A DNA stretch of 27,792 nt from a virus: IMG/VR virus record IMGVR_UViG_3300042923_000047, positions 1-27,792 of that record. One strand, given 5' to 3'. The notes under the pieces are model-generated. The model saw nothing but the letters and a program-made list of their open reading frames with translations, was not told where the DNA came from and did no database searches. Made by a program: the position numbers and the translations under genes. Below, piece by piece: positions 5,729 through 14,847 of this stretch. The stretch's first letter is position 1. Every line of letters starts with the position of its first letter.

Positions 5729-7082
5729 GTTTAGGCCGCAACCGGGGCCTCAGGAAATGTTTCTATCTACATCAGCAGACATTGCCTTATATGGTGGTGC
5801 TGCTGGTGGTGGCAAGACATATGCTTTACTGCTCGAAAACATTCGACACTATCAAAACAAAAACTTTGGTAGTGTTATTTTTCGCCGTAATTCAACCCAG
5901 ATAACCAATGAGGGTGGTTTATGGGATAGCGCCTTAACGATATTTCCTTACTTGAGCGCTGTACCAAAACTGTCGCCACGCTTATCAATGACATTTCCGA
6001 GCGGTGCAAAGGTGTCTTTTGAACATTTGCAGTATGATAAAGATGTTTTTAGCTGGCAGGGCGCTCAAATACCGCTAATATGCTTCGATGAGTTGACTCA
6101 TTTCACCAGAAAACAATTCTTTTACATGTTGTCGCGTAATCGTTCGGTATGTGGAGTTAAGCCGTATATAAGAGCAACAACAAACCCGGATGCTGAATCG
6201 TGGGTGGCTAGCTTTATAGAGTGGTGGATTGACCAGAAAACAGGATATCCAATACCGGAAAGAAGTGGAATTGTTCGCTATTTTGTCATTGTTGAAGACA
6301 AGGAGCGATGGGGTAGCAGTAAAGATGAATTAGCCGAACTATATAAAGTTGATGCTGCTATATGTAAATCGTTTACGTTTATAGCTTCTTCGGTATTTGA
6401 TAACAAGATATTGCTTGAAAGTGATCCCGGTTATTTAGCTAACCTTAACGCAATGAACAAAGTCGAAAAAGAACGCCTGTTATTTGGTAACTGGAAGATC
6501 AAACCCGCTGCCGGATTATACTTCAACCGCAATCAGGTGCAAGTTGTTCCGGTTATCCCTGGTAAGGTCGTTAAATGGTGTAGGGCATGGGATTTGGCAG
6601 CTACCATACCAACACCTGAGAACCCTTCGCCAGATGCGACGGCTGGTGTTCTGATGGGTAAATTGGATGACGGTCGTTATATTGTGGCGCATGTTAAAAG
6701 AGTTACTCAAGCGGCTAGTGATGTTCGTAAGCTGACAAAGAACACCGCCGAGACTGACCGGGCAACATACAGGAATGTGAAGATTAGGGTGCCTCAAGAC
6801 CCTGGGCAGGCTGGCAAAGAACAAGCTCAAAGTTATGTCAAACACTTGTCAGGCCACAATGTTAAAACTGAGCGTATGTCAGGCGATAAGATAACCCGGG
6901 CAGAGCCGTTCAGTGCTCAGTGGCAAGGTGGCAATGTCCTTGTACTGGCCGGTGATTGGAACGAGGAATATTTTGCAGAACTTGAAGCGTTCCCAGAAGG
7001 TGGACATGATGACCGGGTGGACGCAAGCAGTGATTCTTTTACTGAATTGCAGATGGGGACTAGTTGGGGTGGGTATACATAG
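5721..7082 (+). CDS. terL: Terminase large subunit
   Basis: A 453-aa DNA-packaging motor. ATG 5721 follows a GAGGGG ribosome binding site at about 5709-5714. Walker A is GGAAGGGKT at residues 25-33 and Walker B is LICFDE at 119-124, the ATPase that drives DNA into the head. The C-terminal RNase H-like nuclease is shown by RAWDLAAT in the middle of the protein and HDDRVDASSDSF near the end, supplying acidic metal-binding residues. Length is normal for compact phage large terminases. It follows the small subunit and precedes the portal gene, the canonical packaging order. Confidence 0.93.
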   Translation: MAEFRPQPGPQEMFLSTSADIALYGGAAGGGKTYALLLENIRHYQNKNFGSVIFRRNSTQITNEGGLWDSALTIFPYLSAVPKLSPRLSMTFPSGAKVSFEHLQYDKDVFSWQGAQIPLICFDELTHFTRKQFFYMLSRNRSVCGVKPYIRATTNPDAESWVASFIEWWIDQKTGYPIPERSGIVRYFVIVEDKERWGSSKDELAELYKVDAAICKSFTFIASSVFDNKILLESDPGYLANLNAMNKVEKERLLFGNWKIKPAAGLYFNRNQVQVVPVIPGKVVKWCRAWDLAATIPTPENPSPDATAGVLMGKLDDGRYIVAHVKRVTQAASDVRKLTKNTAETDRATYRNVKIRVPQDPGQAGKEQAQSYVKHLSGHNVKTERMSGDKITRAEPFSAQWQGGNVLVLAGDWNEEYFAELEAFPEGGHDDRVDASSDSFTELQMGTSWGGYT

Positions 7083-7093
7083 GGGGTGATAGT

Positions 7094-8434
7094 TTGAGTG
7101 ATAAAAAGAAAAGTCGCAATGACAGCTTTGCTAATGCAATGCTAGGCAGTGGTATAAGAGGACGCGATCCACTCCAAAACACATTCTACAAGCGAGACAG
7201 GATGCTAACGGACCAGGAACTTGCGCGACTATACTATAATGCTCTTGTGCGTAAAATAATTGACACTCCAGCGGAAGAAGCTGTAAAGAACTGGATTAAA
7301 ATCAAAGGTGATACAGAAGATTGTTTAGCTATCCAGATGCATGATGATTTAAATACAGAGGAACATTTTGCAAATGGGCTTCGATGGAGCCGCCTATTCG
7401 GTGGGTCTGCTGTACTAATGACAATCAACGATGGTGGAACACTTGAGGATGAGCTTAACGAGAAAAACATCATGGAGATTGAAGCGTTGCGTGTTTATGA
7501 TAAACGCGAAGTAATTATAAATGAGCCTATGCTAATGAATGATGACCCATATAGCAAAAACTATGGACTGCCTGAGTGGATTCAAATATGTCCACAATCG
7601 GGAGGGATGCCGTTCTATGTGCACCGCAGTAGGGTACTTACCTTCGACGGCGATCCTATTCCGAACGATGAACGAGCAAGGCGTAGCGGGTGGGGATTGC
7701 CAACCATGCAGGGGTTGTTTGACGCAATCGCACACAATGACGATTCGTATAGCACTGGCAGGTTGTTGTTAGAGCGCATGAGCCAGGCGATTGTTATGTT
7801 GAATGGGCTTAATGAAAAAATAGAAACAGATGAAGGAAGCGAAGTTGTTAAGCAACGCCTTGATTTAATCGATTTAGCACGATCAATACGCAATATCATG
7901 GCGCTGGACAAGGAAGATGAATTTAAAGTATTCAATGTTCCACTCACAAATGTACCGGAAATGATCGACCGATTTGGCATGTTTGTGTCTGCTCTGGCGA
8001 ATATTCCCTATACGATGTTGTTTGGACGTAATACATCGGGTTTAAATTCTAATGACCAAAGCCAGCTTGAAAACTTTTATAGCTTTGTCGGCAGGATGCA
8101 AAAACGCCGGTTGAAGGGTAATGTTGACCGGCTAACTAAATTGCTCATGTTGTCGCGCAATGGGCTATTCAAGGGGATTGAGCCAAAAGGATGGAAGGTC
8201 GAACTCTGTCCATTGTGGGTACCTTCGGAGAAAGAACGCGCTGAAACTGAAAAACTAGAATCTGATGCGAAGAAAGCCAAAGCTGAAACGGCCAAAACTT
8301 ACGCCGATATTAATGCACTGGACGGTTCCGAGGTTAGGCAAATGCTGTCGGTCGACAGCGAATATGCTGAGCATATGGATATGAGCCTGGACATGTCCGG
8401 GGAAGTGATTGACGATGCCCAAGCCGAAGAATAG
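7094..8434 (+). CDS. Portal protein, DUF1073 family
   Basis: A 446-aa protein. TTG 7094 is chosen because AGGGGGTGA (7081-7089) sits at the usual distance; the frame extends upstream to ATG 7064 inside the terminase gene. Family signs include YYNALVRKIIDTPAEEA near the N-terminus, GLRWSRLFGGSAVLM, and NIPYTMLFGRNTSGLNSND in the C-terminal half, typical of DUF1073 phage proteins that act as the dodecameric portal. The last 70 residues are helical and charged (KERAETEKLESDAKKAKAET). The position after terminase and before the MuF protein agrees. It overlaps the next gene by 20 bases. Confidence 0.88.
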   Translation: MSDKKKSRNDSFANAMLGSGIRGRDPLQNTFYKRDRMLTDQELARLYYNALVRKIIDTPAEEAVKNWIKIKGDTEDCLAIQMHDDLNTEEHFANGLRWSRLFGGSAVLMTINDGGTLEDELNEKNIMEIEALRVYDKREVIINEPMLMNDDPYSKNYGLPEWIQICPQSGGMPFYVHRSRVLTFDGDPIPNDERARRSGWGLPTMQGLFDAIAHNDDSYSTGRLLLERMSQAIVMLNGLNEKIETDEGSEVVKQRLDLIDLARSIRNIMALDKEDEFKVFNVPLTNVPEMIDRFGMFVSALANIPYTMLFGRNTSGLNSNDQSQLENFYSFVGRMQKRRLKGNVDRLTKLLMLSRNGLFKGIEPKGWKVELCPLWVPSEKERAETEKLESDAKKAKAETAKTYADINALDGSEVRQMLSVDSEYAEHMDMSLDMSGEVIDDAQAEE

Positions 8435-9245
8435 ATATATCCTTCCTCGCCGTAAATGGAGATTCCCCGCGGCCATAGAACGAGACTATCAGCGATTACT
8501 TAGATCAGTAGTCAAAGCGCTCCACGAAGCTACTATGAGTCGTTTACCGCTTATTAACTCCATACTGAACGCTAGGCAGGACGAAGCGGATTCTGAATAT
8601 GTACTGCGGCTGATTAAAGAAGCTTATATGGCTACTGCGGCCACCAGCAAGGCTATAGAAAGAGCCCGACGCATTGCTGAGCAGATAAGGGGCTATAACC
8701 AGCAGGAATTTTACTCTGTACTGCGGTCTGCGATGCAGGTTGATATCTTCGCTCAAGAACCTGATTTGCGCCGTGTTATGGAAGAATGGGCAGCAGAAAA
8801 CGTCAGGTTGATACAGAGCATACCGGAACAATATTTCGGGCAGTTACAAGGCATTGTAAGCCGGGGATTGACGCAGGGGACACTTGCCAAGGATATGGGC
8901 GATGAAATACAGGGCCTGTACGGCGTTACGAATCGCAGGGCACAGTTAATTGCCCGTGACCAGGTGGCAACACTCAATGGCCTTATCAGCGAGAAGCGGC
9001 AGCGATCTATAGGCGTGACATTCTACCAATGGTCAACCAGTAAAGATGCCCGTGTGCGTGAATCTCATGCTGACCGGGAAGGTCGCTTTTATGCTTATCC
9101 TAGCACCGGTGCTGCAGGTACACAGTTTAACGGCAAGAAGGTACTTGAGCCGCCAAGTGATGGAGTGCCGGGGGTGCCAATACATTGCCGGTGCGTGGCG
9201 CTGCCGGTTATTGATACTGAAGCATTGCAGGGAGGGGTTAGGTGA
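8415..9245 (+). CDS. Minor head protein, phage Mu F / SPP1 gp7 type
   Basis: A 276-aa protein. ATG 8415 is chosen; a TTG two codons upstream is possible. The N-terminal 180 residues are helical. The C-terminus is a MuF domain: FYQWSTS at 203-209, RVRESH at 213-218 and HCRC at 257-260, ending RCVALPVIDT. Proteins of this group are few-copy head components bound to the portal side and needed for head morphogenesis or DNA ejection. A second, divergent copy of this domain occurs at 16049-16711 in the tail region. Confidence 0.88.
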   Translation: MPKPKNRYILPRRKWRFPAAIERDYQRLLRSVVKALHEATMSRLPLINSILNARQDEADSEYVLRLIKEAYMATAATSKAIERARRIAEQIRGYNQQEFYSVLRSAMQVDIFAQEPDLRRVMEEWAAENVRLIQSIPEQYFGQLQGIVSRGLTQGTLAKDMGDEIQGLYGVTNRRAQLIARDQVATLNGLISEKRQRSIGVTFYQWSTSKDARVRESHADREGRFYAYPSTGAAGTQFNGKKVLEPPSDGVPGVPIHCRCVALPVIDTEALQGGVR

Positions 9246-9280
9246 TAGATAACCACTGCCTGAAAGGAGGTGATACATAA

Positions 9281-10381
9281 TTGGCAGTACAACGATATGA
9301 CAGTATAAGCATGCCGACAGCGAGAATTGATGCTGACGGTTTTTTGCATGATACGCCTATTCTTACGAGAACGGGCGTTTTTCGTTACCGTAACCCTGAT
9401 GGAACTGAGCGCCTTGAATATCGTCCTCCTGATGAAGTATTCCGCGCTGATAGCCTTGCGTCTTATAAAGGCAAGCCTATAACCATACGCCACCCCACCG
9501 AGGGTGAAGTCAATTCACGCAATGCTCGCAAGGTGACAGTCGGGACTATTGTCAGCGAAGGCCGGCAGGATGGCAATAATGTCATGGCCGATGTTGTAGT
9601 TCATGACCCCGGTGCAATGGGAAGAAGCCGTGAACTATCATTGGGATATCGGCTGGATGTTGTGGAAAGTGCTGGCGTAACGCCTGAAGGTGAGAGATAC
9701 ACCCATATCCAGCGCGATATTATGATCAATCACTTATCTGTGGTGCCGTCGGCCAGGGCCGGGCGCGAAGCCAGGCTGAACCTTGATGGCGATGAAATTA
9801 TTGAAGATGAAAGCGAGGGAAAGAAAAACATGGAAAAAATCAGATTGGACTGCATCGAATATGAAGCCGCTCCCGAAGTAATTAATGCCTTAAATAAGGC
9901 CAATACCCGGGCAGATGCTGCAGAGACAGCACAAAAGACTATTCAAACTAATCTTGACACAGTTACCGCAGAACGGGACGGCCTGAAAGTTAAAGTTGAG
10001 GCCCATCCTGCCGAAATTGAGAAGGTGCGTAAAGATGCTGCCGATGCATTGAATGCTGCCGTAAAGGGCCGCGTTGACCTGTTGGATACAGCAAAGGCTT
10101 TCAATATTGACAAGGCCGATGAACTGTCCGACAAGGACATTAAACTTGCTGTTATCAAGGCCGTGCGGGGTGATAGTTTCGATCCTACCGGTAAGTCCGA
10201 TGATTATATCAATGCAGCGTTTGACTTTGCCAAAGGTGAAAAACGGACCGATGCAATGGCAAAGCAGCGCCAACAGATTAAACAGCAGAACACTAACAAC
10301 GACAGTGAAGAAGGTTCAAGCCAATCTGCTCGTCAGAAGATGATCGAGAGACAACAAAATGCCCATAAGGGAGGTAAATAA
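9281..10381 (+). CDS. DUF2213 protein: prohead protease with scaffold region
   Basis: A 366-aa protein with TTG start 9281, six bases after a perfect AAAGGAGGTGAT (9263-9274). Residues about 10-165 match DUF2213: an N-terminal GVFRYRNPDGTERLEY, then ITIRHP, then a block ending in NHLSVVPSARAGREA, where the His and Ser are candidate protease residues. The C-terminal half is charged, helical and ends in a Gln/Lys-rich tail, like a capsid scaffold. It therefore looks like a protease-scaffold fusion placed before the capsid genes. An internal in-frame start at 9830 may yield scaffold alone. Confidence 0.82.
   Translation: MAVQRYDSISMPTARIDADGFLHDTPILTRTGVFRYRNPDGTERLEYRPPDEVFRADSLASYKGKPITIRHPTEGEVNSRNARKVTVGTIVSEGRQDGNNVMADVVVHDPGAMGRSRELSLGYRLDVVESAGVTPEGERYTHIQRDIMINHLSVVPSARAGREARLNLDGDEIIEDESEGKKNMEKIRLDCIEYEAAPEVINALNKANTRADAAETAQKTIQTNLDTVTAERDGLKVKVEAHPAEIEKVRKDAADALNAAVKGRVDLLDTAKAFNIDKADELSDKDIKLAVIKAVRGDSFDPTGKSDDYINAAFDFAKGEKRTDAMAKQRQQIKQQNTNNDSEEGSSQSARQKMIERQQNAHKGGK
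9830..10381 (+). CDS. Possible nested scaffold protein (internal start)
   Basis: Within the DUF2213 gene, ATG 9830 (residue 184) is in frame and preceded by GAGGGAA (about 9815-9821) at good spacing, exactly at the junction of the protease and helical regions. Initiation here would give a 183-aa scaffold without protease. The arrangement parallels the nested scaffold genes known from lambda (C/Nu3). This is inference from position and ribosome binding site; an internal methionine of the long product is the simpler reading. Confidence 0.4.
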   Translation: MEKIRLDCIEYEAAPEVINALNKANTRADAAETAQKTIQTNLDTVTAERDGLKVKVEAHPAEIEKVRKDAADALNAAVKGRVDLLDTAKAFNIDKADELSDKDIKLAVIKAVRGDSFDPTGKSDDYINAAFDFAKGEKRTDAMAKQRQQIKQQNTNNDSEEGSSQSARQKMIERQQNAHKGGK

Positions 10382-10383
10382 TA

Positions 10384-10845
10384 ATGCAACTTGCTTATGA
10401 TCAAAAAATGCCCATTGGGCTTGCTGGTACGCAGTATGATATTTCTTTTCGCCGCGTGGATGCCTACGCTGTCGAAACAGATGACATTTACCCAGGAATG
10501 GGTGTAATTCTTGGAACCAACAAAGAAAAGCAGGTAAAGCTTGCCGCTGCAACTACTGCTGTAGTGGCCGGAATTGCTATGTTGCAAGCCAAAGAACAGG
10601 ATGCAAACGGCAATGTAATCTACAAGGACGAGCAGACAGTGCCGGTCCTGAATAAAGGCCGGGCTTGGGTGCCTGTCACTGAGGCGGTTACTGCCGGAAA
10701 CGGTGGGTTCTTGGTATTCTCCGGTGCCAACAAAGGCAAATGGGCTGCTGCAGCTGGCGCTGGTCCGATTGCATCTGCAATTACCGGAGCAAAATTCATC
10801 ACTTCGACCACCGGCGCAGGATTGGCCGTTGTGGAATTAAGTTAA
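10384..10845 (+). CDS. Head decoration / structural cement-type protein
   Basis: A 153-aa protein starting at ATG 10384 just behind GGGAGGT. It is beta-rich and Ala/Gly/Val-rich, with GMGVILGTNKEKQVKLAA, VVAGIAMLQAKEQD and VPVLNKGRAWVPV, a pattern typical of small capsid-stabilising proteins encoded immediately before the major capsid gene. No signal peptide or enzyme motif is seen. The role (binding the outside of the shell) is inferred from the position between the scaffold and capsid genes. Confidence 0.7.
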   Translation: MQLAYDQKMPIGLAGTQYDISFRRVDAYAVETDDIYPGMGVILGTNKEKQVKLAAATTAVVAGIAMLQAKEQDANGNVIYKDEQTVPVLNKGRAWVPVTEAVTAGNGGFLVFSGANKGKWAAAAGAGPIASAITGAKFITSTTGAGLAVVELS

Positions 10846-10861
10846 GGAGGCGATTGCACGA

Positions 10862-11818
10862 ATGGAAAAACGATATGACGAAAAAGATTTATACGCAATT
10901 GAAAGCTCTCAGCGGCTTGACGCCAACGAGAGCATTTTCTTTGCCCAGGAATTGGAGAGCGTAAAGGCACGGACATATGACATTGTATTGGCGGAGTTGT
11001 CCGCTCTCGGAATTATCCCGGTCGATAGCTCTGCAGGTGCCGGTGCCGAAACCATTACCTACCACCAGTACGGCGAAGTCGGGCAAGCAAAAATTATTGC
11101 TAACTATTCCACCGATCTGCCGCGAGTGGATTTGGTCGGCAAGAAGTTTACCTCTGATGTGAAATCTATTGGCGTTAGCTATGGCTATTCGATTCAGGAT
11201 ATCCGGGCTGCGCGAATGGCAGGCAAACCGCTTGAACAACGCAAAGCCAGCGCTGCACGACGCGCCAATGACCAGCAGGTAAACGACATTGCTTTTTTCG
11301 GTGACGAAGAGCACGGTCTTGTGGGCCTCCTGACTCACCCGAACATTCCGACATACACTCTGCCTGCCGATGGCACGGGCAGCAGCACTAAATTTAAGGA
11401 CAAGACTGCTGACCAAGTATTGCGCGATCTTAACGGCATGGTCACTAAAATGCTCGAATTGACCAAGAATGTGGAAAGGCCGGACACTCTTCTGTTAGGT
11501 CATACGACACATTCCGACTTGACAAGCCGTCGCGTGGGTGATACGCAGGTTACTATCTTGGCATTCTTCCTGGCAAATAATCCTTATATTAAGAACGTGC
11601 AAGTTGTTCCGGAGTTTGTTGGTGTCGGTACTGGTGAAACAGATATCTGCATGATTTATAAAAAATCTCCTGATAAACTGACGCTTGAAATCCCGCAGCC
11701 GTTTGAACAGTTTCCGGTACAAATGGAAGGCTTGGAATACGTTGTTCCCTGCCACTCCCGGAACGGCGGCGTGATCATTTACTTCCCGTTATCTCTCATG
11801 AAAGCGGAGGATTGTTAA
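10862..11818 (+). CDS. Major capsid protein, DUF2184 family
   Basis: A 318-aa protein starting at ATG 10862 behind AAGGAGG (10844-10850). The N-terminal region (FFAQELESVKARTYDIVLAE), the central YGYSIQDIRAARMAGKPLEQ and the C-terminal FPVQMEGLEYVVPCHSRNGG match DUF2184, an HK97-fold capsid family related to encapsulin-like shells. The length is normal for the family. It follows the scaffold and decoration genes and precedes the connector genes, the standard head order. It is expected to be the most abundant virion protein. Confidence 0.88.
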   Translation: MEKRYDEKDLYAIESSQRLDANESIFFAQELESVKARTYDIVLAELSALGIIPVDSSAGAGAETITYHQYGEVGQAKIIANYSTDLPRVDLVGKKFTSDVKSIGVSYGYSIQDIRAARMAGKPLEQRKASAARRANDQQVNDIAFFGDEEHGLVGLLTHPNIPTYTLPADGTGSSTKFKDKTADQVLRDLNGMVTKMLELTKNVERPDTLLLGHTTHSDLTSRRVGDTQVTILAFFLANNPYIKNVQVVPEFVGVGTGETDICMIYKKSPDKLTLEIPQPFEQFPVQMEGLEYVVPCHSRNGGVIIYFPLSLMKAEDC

Positions 11819-11819
11819 T

Positions 11820-12017
11820 ATGGCTAAATTCATCAAAAATACTTGCAAAGGCGTTATTTGCCTTGGTAAAAAGAATTTTATTCCTGGTGCTGAACCTGTT
11901 GAAGTAACCGAAGAAGAAGTAAATCACCCAATGATTCAAAAATACATTGAGGCTGAAAAGCTGGCGCTAATCGAAGAACCAGAACCTGCGGCAGAAAAAG
12001 CCAGCAAAGCAAAATGA
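11820..12017 (+). CDS. Small protein between capsid and connector genes
   Basis: A 65-aa protein, ATG 11820, with a CGGAGG ribosome binding site near 11804-11809. It has a short beta-rich N-terminus (FIKNTCKGVICLGKKNFIPG), an acidic middle (VEVTEEEVNHP) and an Ala/Glu/Lys tail. Small proteins of this look (FIPG, then E-V-E-E/D at the end of a strand) commonly lie after capsid genes and may be minor head or hinge proteins. The tail end overlaps the next start (ATGA at 12014). Exact role unknown. Confidence 0.65.
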   Translation: MAKFIKNTCKGVICLGKKNFIPGAEPVEVTEEEVNHPMIQKYIEAEKLALIEEPEPAAEKASKAK

Positions 12018-12397
12018 CCGCGCTGCAAGCGTTCCGCATCGTTGCGCCTGAGTTTGCCGCGATGAATGATGCTGACGTAACCGCTATACTAGACTTTGTG
12101 TCTAACGAGTTAAGCGAGAGCAAATTCGGCAGTGACTACGCCAAGGCTCACGCTTACCTCGCGGCGCATTTCTTGGCATGGCAGAAGATAGTCGCAATAG
12201 GCAGCACAACAGGCGCGGCTACAGGTGGCAGGGTGATTAGCGAAAAAGAGGGCGAACTAGCCCGAAGTTATGCCGATGGAGGCAGTAATCAAGCGGGTGG
12301 TACATTCCTGGATAATTTTGACCGTACAGCCTATGGCCTGGAATATAAGAGATTGGCACGAAAGCATATTGTGCCAATCCTTACCCGTATGGGGTAG
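12014..12397 (+). CDS. Head-tail connector, DUF4054 family
   Basis: A 127-aa protein starting in an ATGA overlap at 12014. The helical pattern FRIVAPEFAAMNDADVTAIL, AHAYLAAHFLAW, and the C-terminal FLDNFDRTAYGLEYKRLARK is that of DUF4054 proteins, which serve as the adaptor ring below the portal in myophages with this gene order. A short polar, Gly-rich loop lies between the two helical parts. Role inferred from family and position. Confidence 0.8.
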   Translation: MTALQAFRIVAPEFAAMNDADVTAILDFVSNELSESKFGSDYAKAHAYLAAHFLAWQKIVAIGSTTGAATGGRVISEKEGELARSYADGGSNQAGGTFLDNFDRTAYGLEYKRLARKHIVPILTRMG

Positions 12398-12400
12398 CCT

Positions 12401-12871
12401 ATGGCAAAGGCAATACGGGACATTGACCGGGGATATGGCCGGATACTGAAAGCGCTGGTTGAGTTTAAAGGTCAGGAAATTGCAGTCGGGTTGCAGGCTG
12501 GGGATAAGACGGATGACGGAAAGTTTGACATCGCATCTGTCGGTGTTGTGCAAGAGTTTGGCAGTGACAATATTCCTGAACGCCCGTTTCTGCGCAATAG
12601 TTTTGATGAAAAAAACAAAGCTTGGAATAGTGTCGCACTATCTCAGGTTGGGCAGGTTATCGACGGCAGAAAAGCCGCAGTAACGGCCATGAATACGATT
12701 GGTGAAGTCATGCAGGGCGACATTCAGAAAAAGATTGTTGATGGCCCGTTTACGCCTAATGCTCCTGCTACAGTTAAGCAGAAAGGCAGTGCCCGTCCTT
12801 TAATCGATTCTGGTCGTATGAGGCAATCAGTCCGGTATGCAATCCGTAAGCGGGGAAGTGGGAAGAAGTGA
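12401..12871 (+). CDS. Neck / tail-completion protein, HK97 gp10-like
   Basis: A 156-aa protein, ATG 12401, three bases after the previous stop; the ribosome binding site is weak, so coupling is likely. Family signs are VGVVQEFGSDNIPERPFLR in the first half and a C-terminal PLIDSGRMRQSVRYAIRKRG, typical of phage neck proteins that complete the head-tail junction (gp10-like, virion morphogenesis proteins). A basic C-terminus overlaps the next gene by 4 bases (GTGA). Confidence 0.72.
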   Translation: MAKAIRDIDRGYGRILKALVEFKGQEIAVGLQAGDKTDDGKFDIASVGVVQEFGSDNIPERPFLRNSFDEKNKAWNSVALSQVGQVIDGRKAAVTAMNTIGEVMQGDIQKKIVDGPFTPNAPATVKQKGSARPLIDSGRMRQSVRYAIRKRGSGKK

Positions 12872-13212
12872 GCAGTTTTAGAAAGCCTATATCGGTTAAG
12901 CGCACAGAGCCCGGTCATTATGGCGATGATGGTAACTGGGTTGACGGTGCAGAAACAACATTAACAATTTATATGAGCGTTCAGCCGCTTCGAGTTGATG
13001 AAATGGACGCTCTGCCAGAGGGCCGCAGAAATAGCCGCGCTGTGAAGATATATTCTGATGACGAATTGCTGCCGGCAGAACAAACAACAGGACAAAATGC
13101 CGACTTTATTACATGGCAGGGTAAGCAGTGGGAGGTAATTGGCTGCGACCCATATCAAATGGGCGTGATAAGCCATTACAAAAGCCTGGCCGTGGAGGTG
13201 AAGGCCAATTGA
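12868..13212 (+). CDS. Head closure / head-tail joining protein
   Basis: A 114-aa protein with GTG 12868 in a GTGA overlap. It is beta-rich: the N-terminal FRKPISVKRTEPGHY and the C-terminal DFITWQGKQWEVIGCDPYQ resemble small barrel-like head-closure proteins lying between the connector and the tail terminator. No catalytic motif. Assignment rests mainly on fold pattern and gene order, so the general role is likelier than any specific family. Confidence 0.62.
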   Translation: MSSFRKPISVKRTEPGHYGDDGNWVDGAETTLTIYMSVQPLRVDEMDALPEGRRNSRAVKIYSDDELLPAEQTTGQNADFITWQGKQWEVIGCDPYQMGVISHYKSLAVEVKAN

Positions 13213-13763
13213 CCGATGCAGAGGCAAGAGTCTTCATTCTGCCACTTATCCGTGAACTTTGCGGCAATATAACTGCCATCTGGGATTATCAGAATAAGCC
13301 AAAGCCTGCCAATCCCTATCTGAGCCTTAGGCTATCGCCTGAAAGGGATATCGGCACTGAAACGAGGCACAGAACCGATAATAGTGGACTGCTGGATATT
13401 GTACAACAAAAAGAAGTAACATTGATGATTAATTCCTTTGGTACCGGAACTACCGACAAAATAAATATGCTATGGCAAAATTTACAGCGGCCTACTATTG
13501 TGGACCGCTGTTTTGCTGCCGGTATATCGTTTGTACGGTCTGAACAACCACAAGATTTAACTTTTCTGCTTGATGGCCGTAGTTGGGAGGAGAGAGCCAA
13601 TATTGACCTGATTGTGACTTACAGCAGGTCTATAGAGGACAATCCTGGATACATTGATACCATTGCTATTGTGGGAGAATTAGGAGAACCGGACCCGATA
13701 CCTCCGGAACCTCCTGAAGAGGTCATAGTCGAAGTAACTATAGAAATGAAAGGGGTGGAATAA
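13209..13763 (+). CDS. Neck/tail terminator protein (LIC_12616-like)
   Basis: A 184-aa protein. TTG 13209 overlaps the previous stop (TTGA) and follows GGAGGTGA (13195-13202), deciding this start over an upstream ATG at 13128. Sequence features are FILPLIRELCGNI, YLSLRLSPERDIGTE and VTLMINSFGTG, matching phage neck terminator proteins that cap the tail tube. The C-terminal 30 residues are Pro/Glu-rich and probably disordered (EPDPIPPEPPEEVIVEV). The next gene, the sheath, begins directly after the stop. Confidence 0.75.
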   Translation: MTDAEARVFILPLIRELCGNITAIWDYQNKPKPANPYLSLRLSPERDIGTETRHRTDNSGLLDIVQQKEVTLMINSFGTGTTDKINMLWQNLQRPTIVDRCFAAGISFVRSEQPQDLTFLLDGRSWEERANIDLIVTYSRSIEDNPGYIDTIAIVGELGEPDPIPPEPPEEVIVEVTIEMKGVE

Positions 13764-14834
13764 TTGGCCGATATTAACAGAATTGCAAATGTGCAAATTA
13801 GTTTGCAAGGTACTGGCATAAATAAAAAGGACTTCAACACGATACTGATTGCTTGCCCTGAGGTTGTAACCGCTAGTCGTGTTGTTGCCTACACTAGCGC
13901 CGATGATATGCTTGACGATGGCTTTGAAGATACTGACGCTGCTTATTTGGCTGTACGCGATGCTCTTAGCCAGACACCGCGACCGCGCTATGTGAAGATT
14001 GGGCAGAAGAAAGAGGCTGATGCCTCATGGGCGGCTGCTCTTGCGGCGATTGCACAGGAGGATAACAATTGGTATGGCCTTGGATTAACGAGCCGTACAA
14101 GCGCTGATATCCTTGCTGTGGCAGCATGGGCAGAAGCGGCAGGTAAACTGTTTTGTACTTCTGTTGCTGAAGCGGGAGCAATTTCTGCTGTATCAACTAC
14201 GGACACGCCTTATTTACTTAAGGCACAGAATTACTACCGGTCTCCTAGCTTCTATCATGCTGATGCTGCAACAGATTTCCCTGAGATTGCAACAATGGCA
14301 AGATGCTTTGCTGTGTTGCCTGGTGGCGAAACATGGGCAAATAAAAAGCTTGCAGGTGTAACGTCCGACAAACTGACTGAAACTCAATTTCTGGCGGCGA
14401 AAGGGAAAAACTGCAATACCTTTGAACCATTCCGCGATAGTATTTCTATTACCCAAACCGGGAAAGTGCCAGCAGGTGAGTGGATTGACGTTATCCGATT
14501 TAGAGACTGGCTTCAGGAAGAAATACAGGTCAATATTTTTAACTTGCTGATTAATCGCAATAAGATTCCTTATACAGATGAAGGAATTGCCTGCATTCAA
14601 TCTGCTATATCTCAAGCATTGGAACTTGGGCAGCGCCGGGGTGGTATCGCTCCTACAGAGTGGGACGAAGATGGAAATGAAATTCCAGGCTATGTGATCA
14701 ATGTTCCGCTTGCGTCTCAAATCAGCGCGAACACTAAAGCGAGCCGGATATTAGAGGATTTGACGTTTACTGCAAGACTTGCCGGCGCAATCCACGTTGT
14801 GGAAATTACCGGTAGTCTGGCTTATGAACTATAA
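13764..14834 (+). CDS. Tail sheath protein, DUF3383 family
   Basis: A 356-aa protein with TTG start 13764 behind AAGGGGTGGA. The N-terminal VQISLQGTGINKKDFNTILI and the C-terminal GAIHVVEITGSLAYEL, with DVIRFRDWLQEEIQVNIFNL between, are hallmarks of DUF3383 contractile-tail sheath proteins. It shows this is a myovirus-type tail. It is short compared with T4-type sheaths but normal for DUF3383. The tube gene follows after 13 bases. Confidence 0.88.
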   Translation: MADINRIANVQISLQGTGINKKDFNTILIACPEVVTASRVVAYTSADDMLDDGFEDTDAAYLAVRDALSQTPRPRYVKIGQKKEADASWAAALAAIAQEDNNWYGLGLTSRTSADILAVAAWAEAAGKLFCTSVAEAGAISAVSTTDTPYLLKAQNYYRSPSFYHADAATDFPEIATMARCFAVLPGGETWANKKLAGVTSDKLTETQFLAAKGKNCNTFEPFRDSISITQTGKVPAGEWIDVIRFRDWLQEEIQVNIFNLLINRNKIPYTDEGIACIQSAISQALELGQRRGGIAPTEWDEDGNEIPGYVINVPLASQISANTKASRILEDLTFTARLAGAIHVVEITGSLAYEL

Positions 14835-14847
14835 GGGGGTGAAGTAA

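Noticed and set aside
10889-11416. Long open frame on the minus strand inside the capsid gene
   Set aside because: It lies entirely opposite a confident capsid gene, has no matching ribosome binding site and no recognisable protein pattern; it is a shadow frame.
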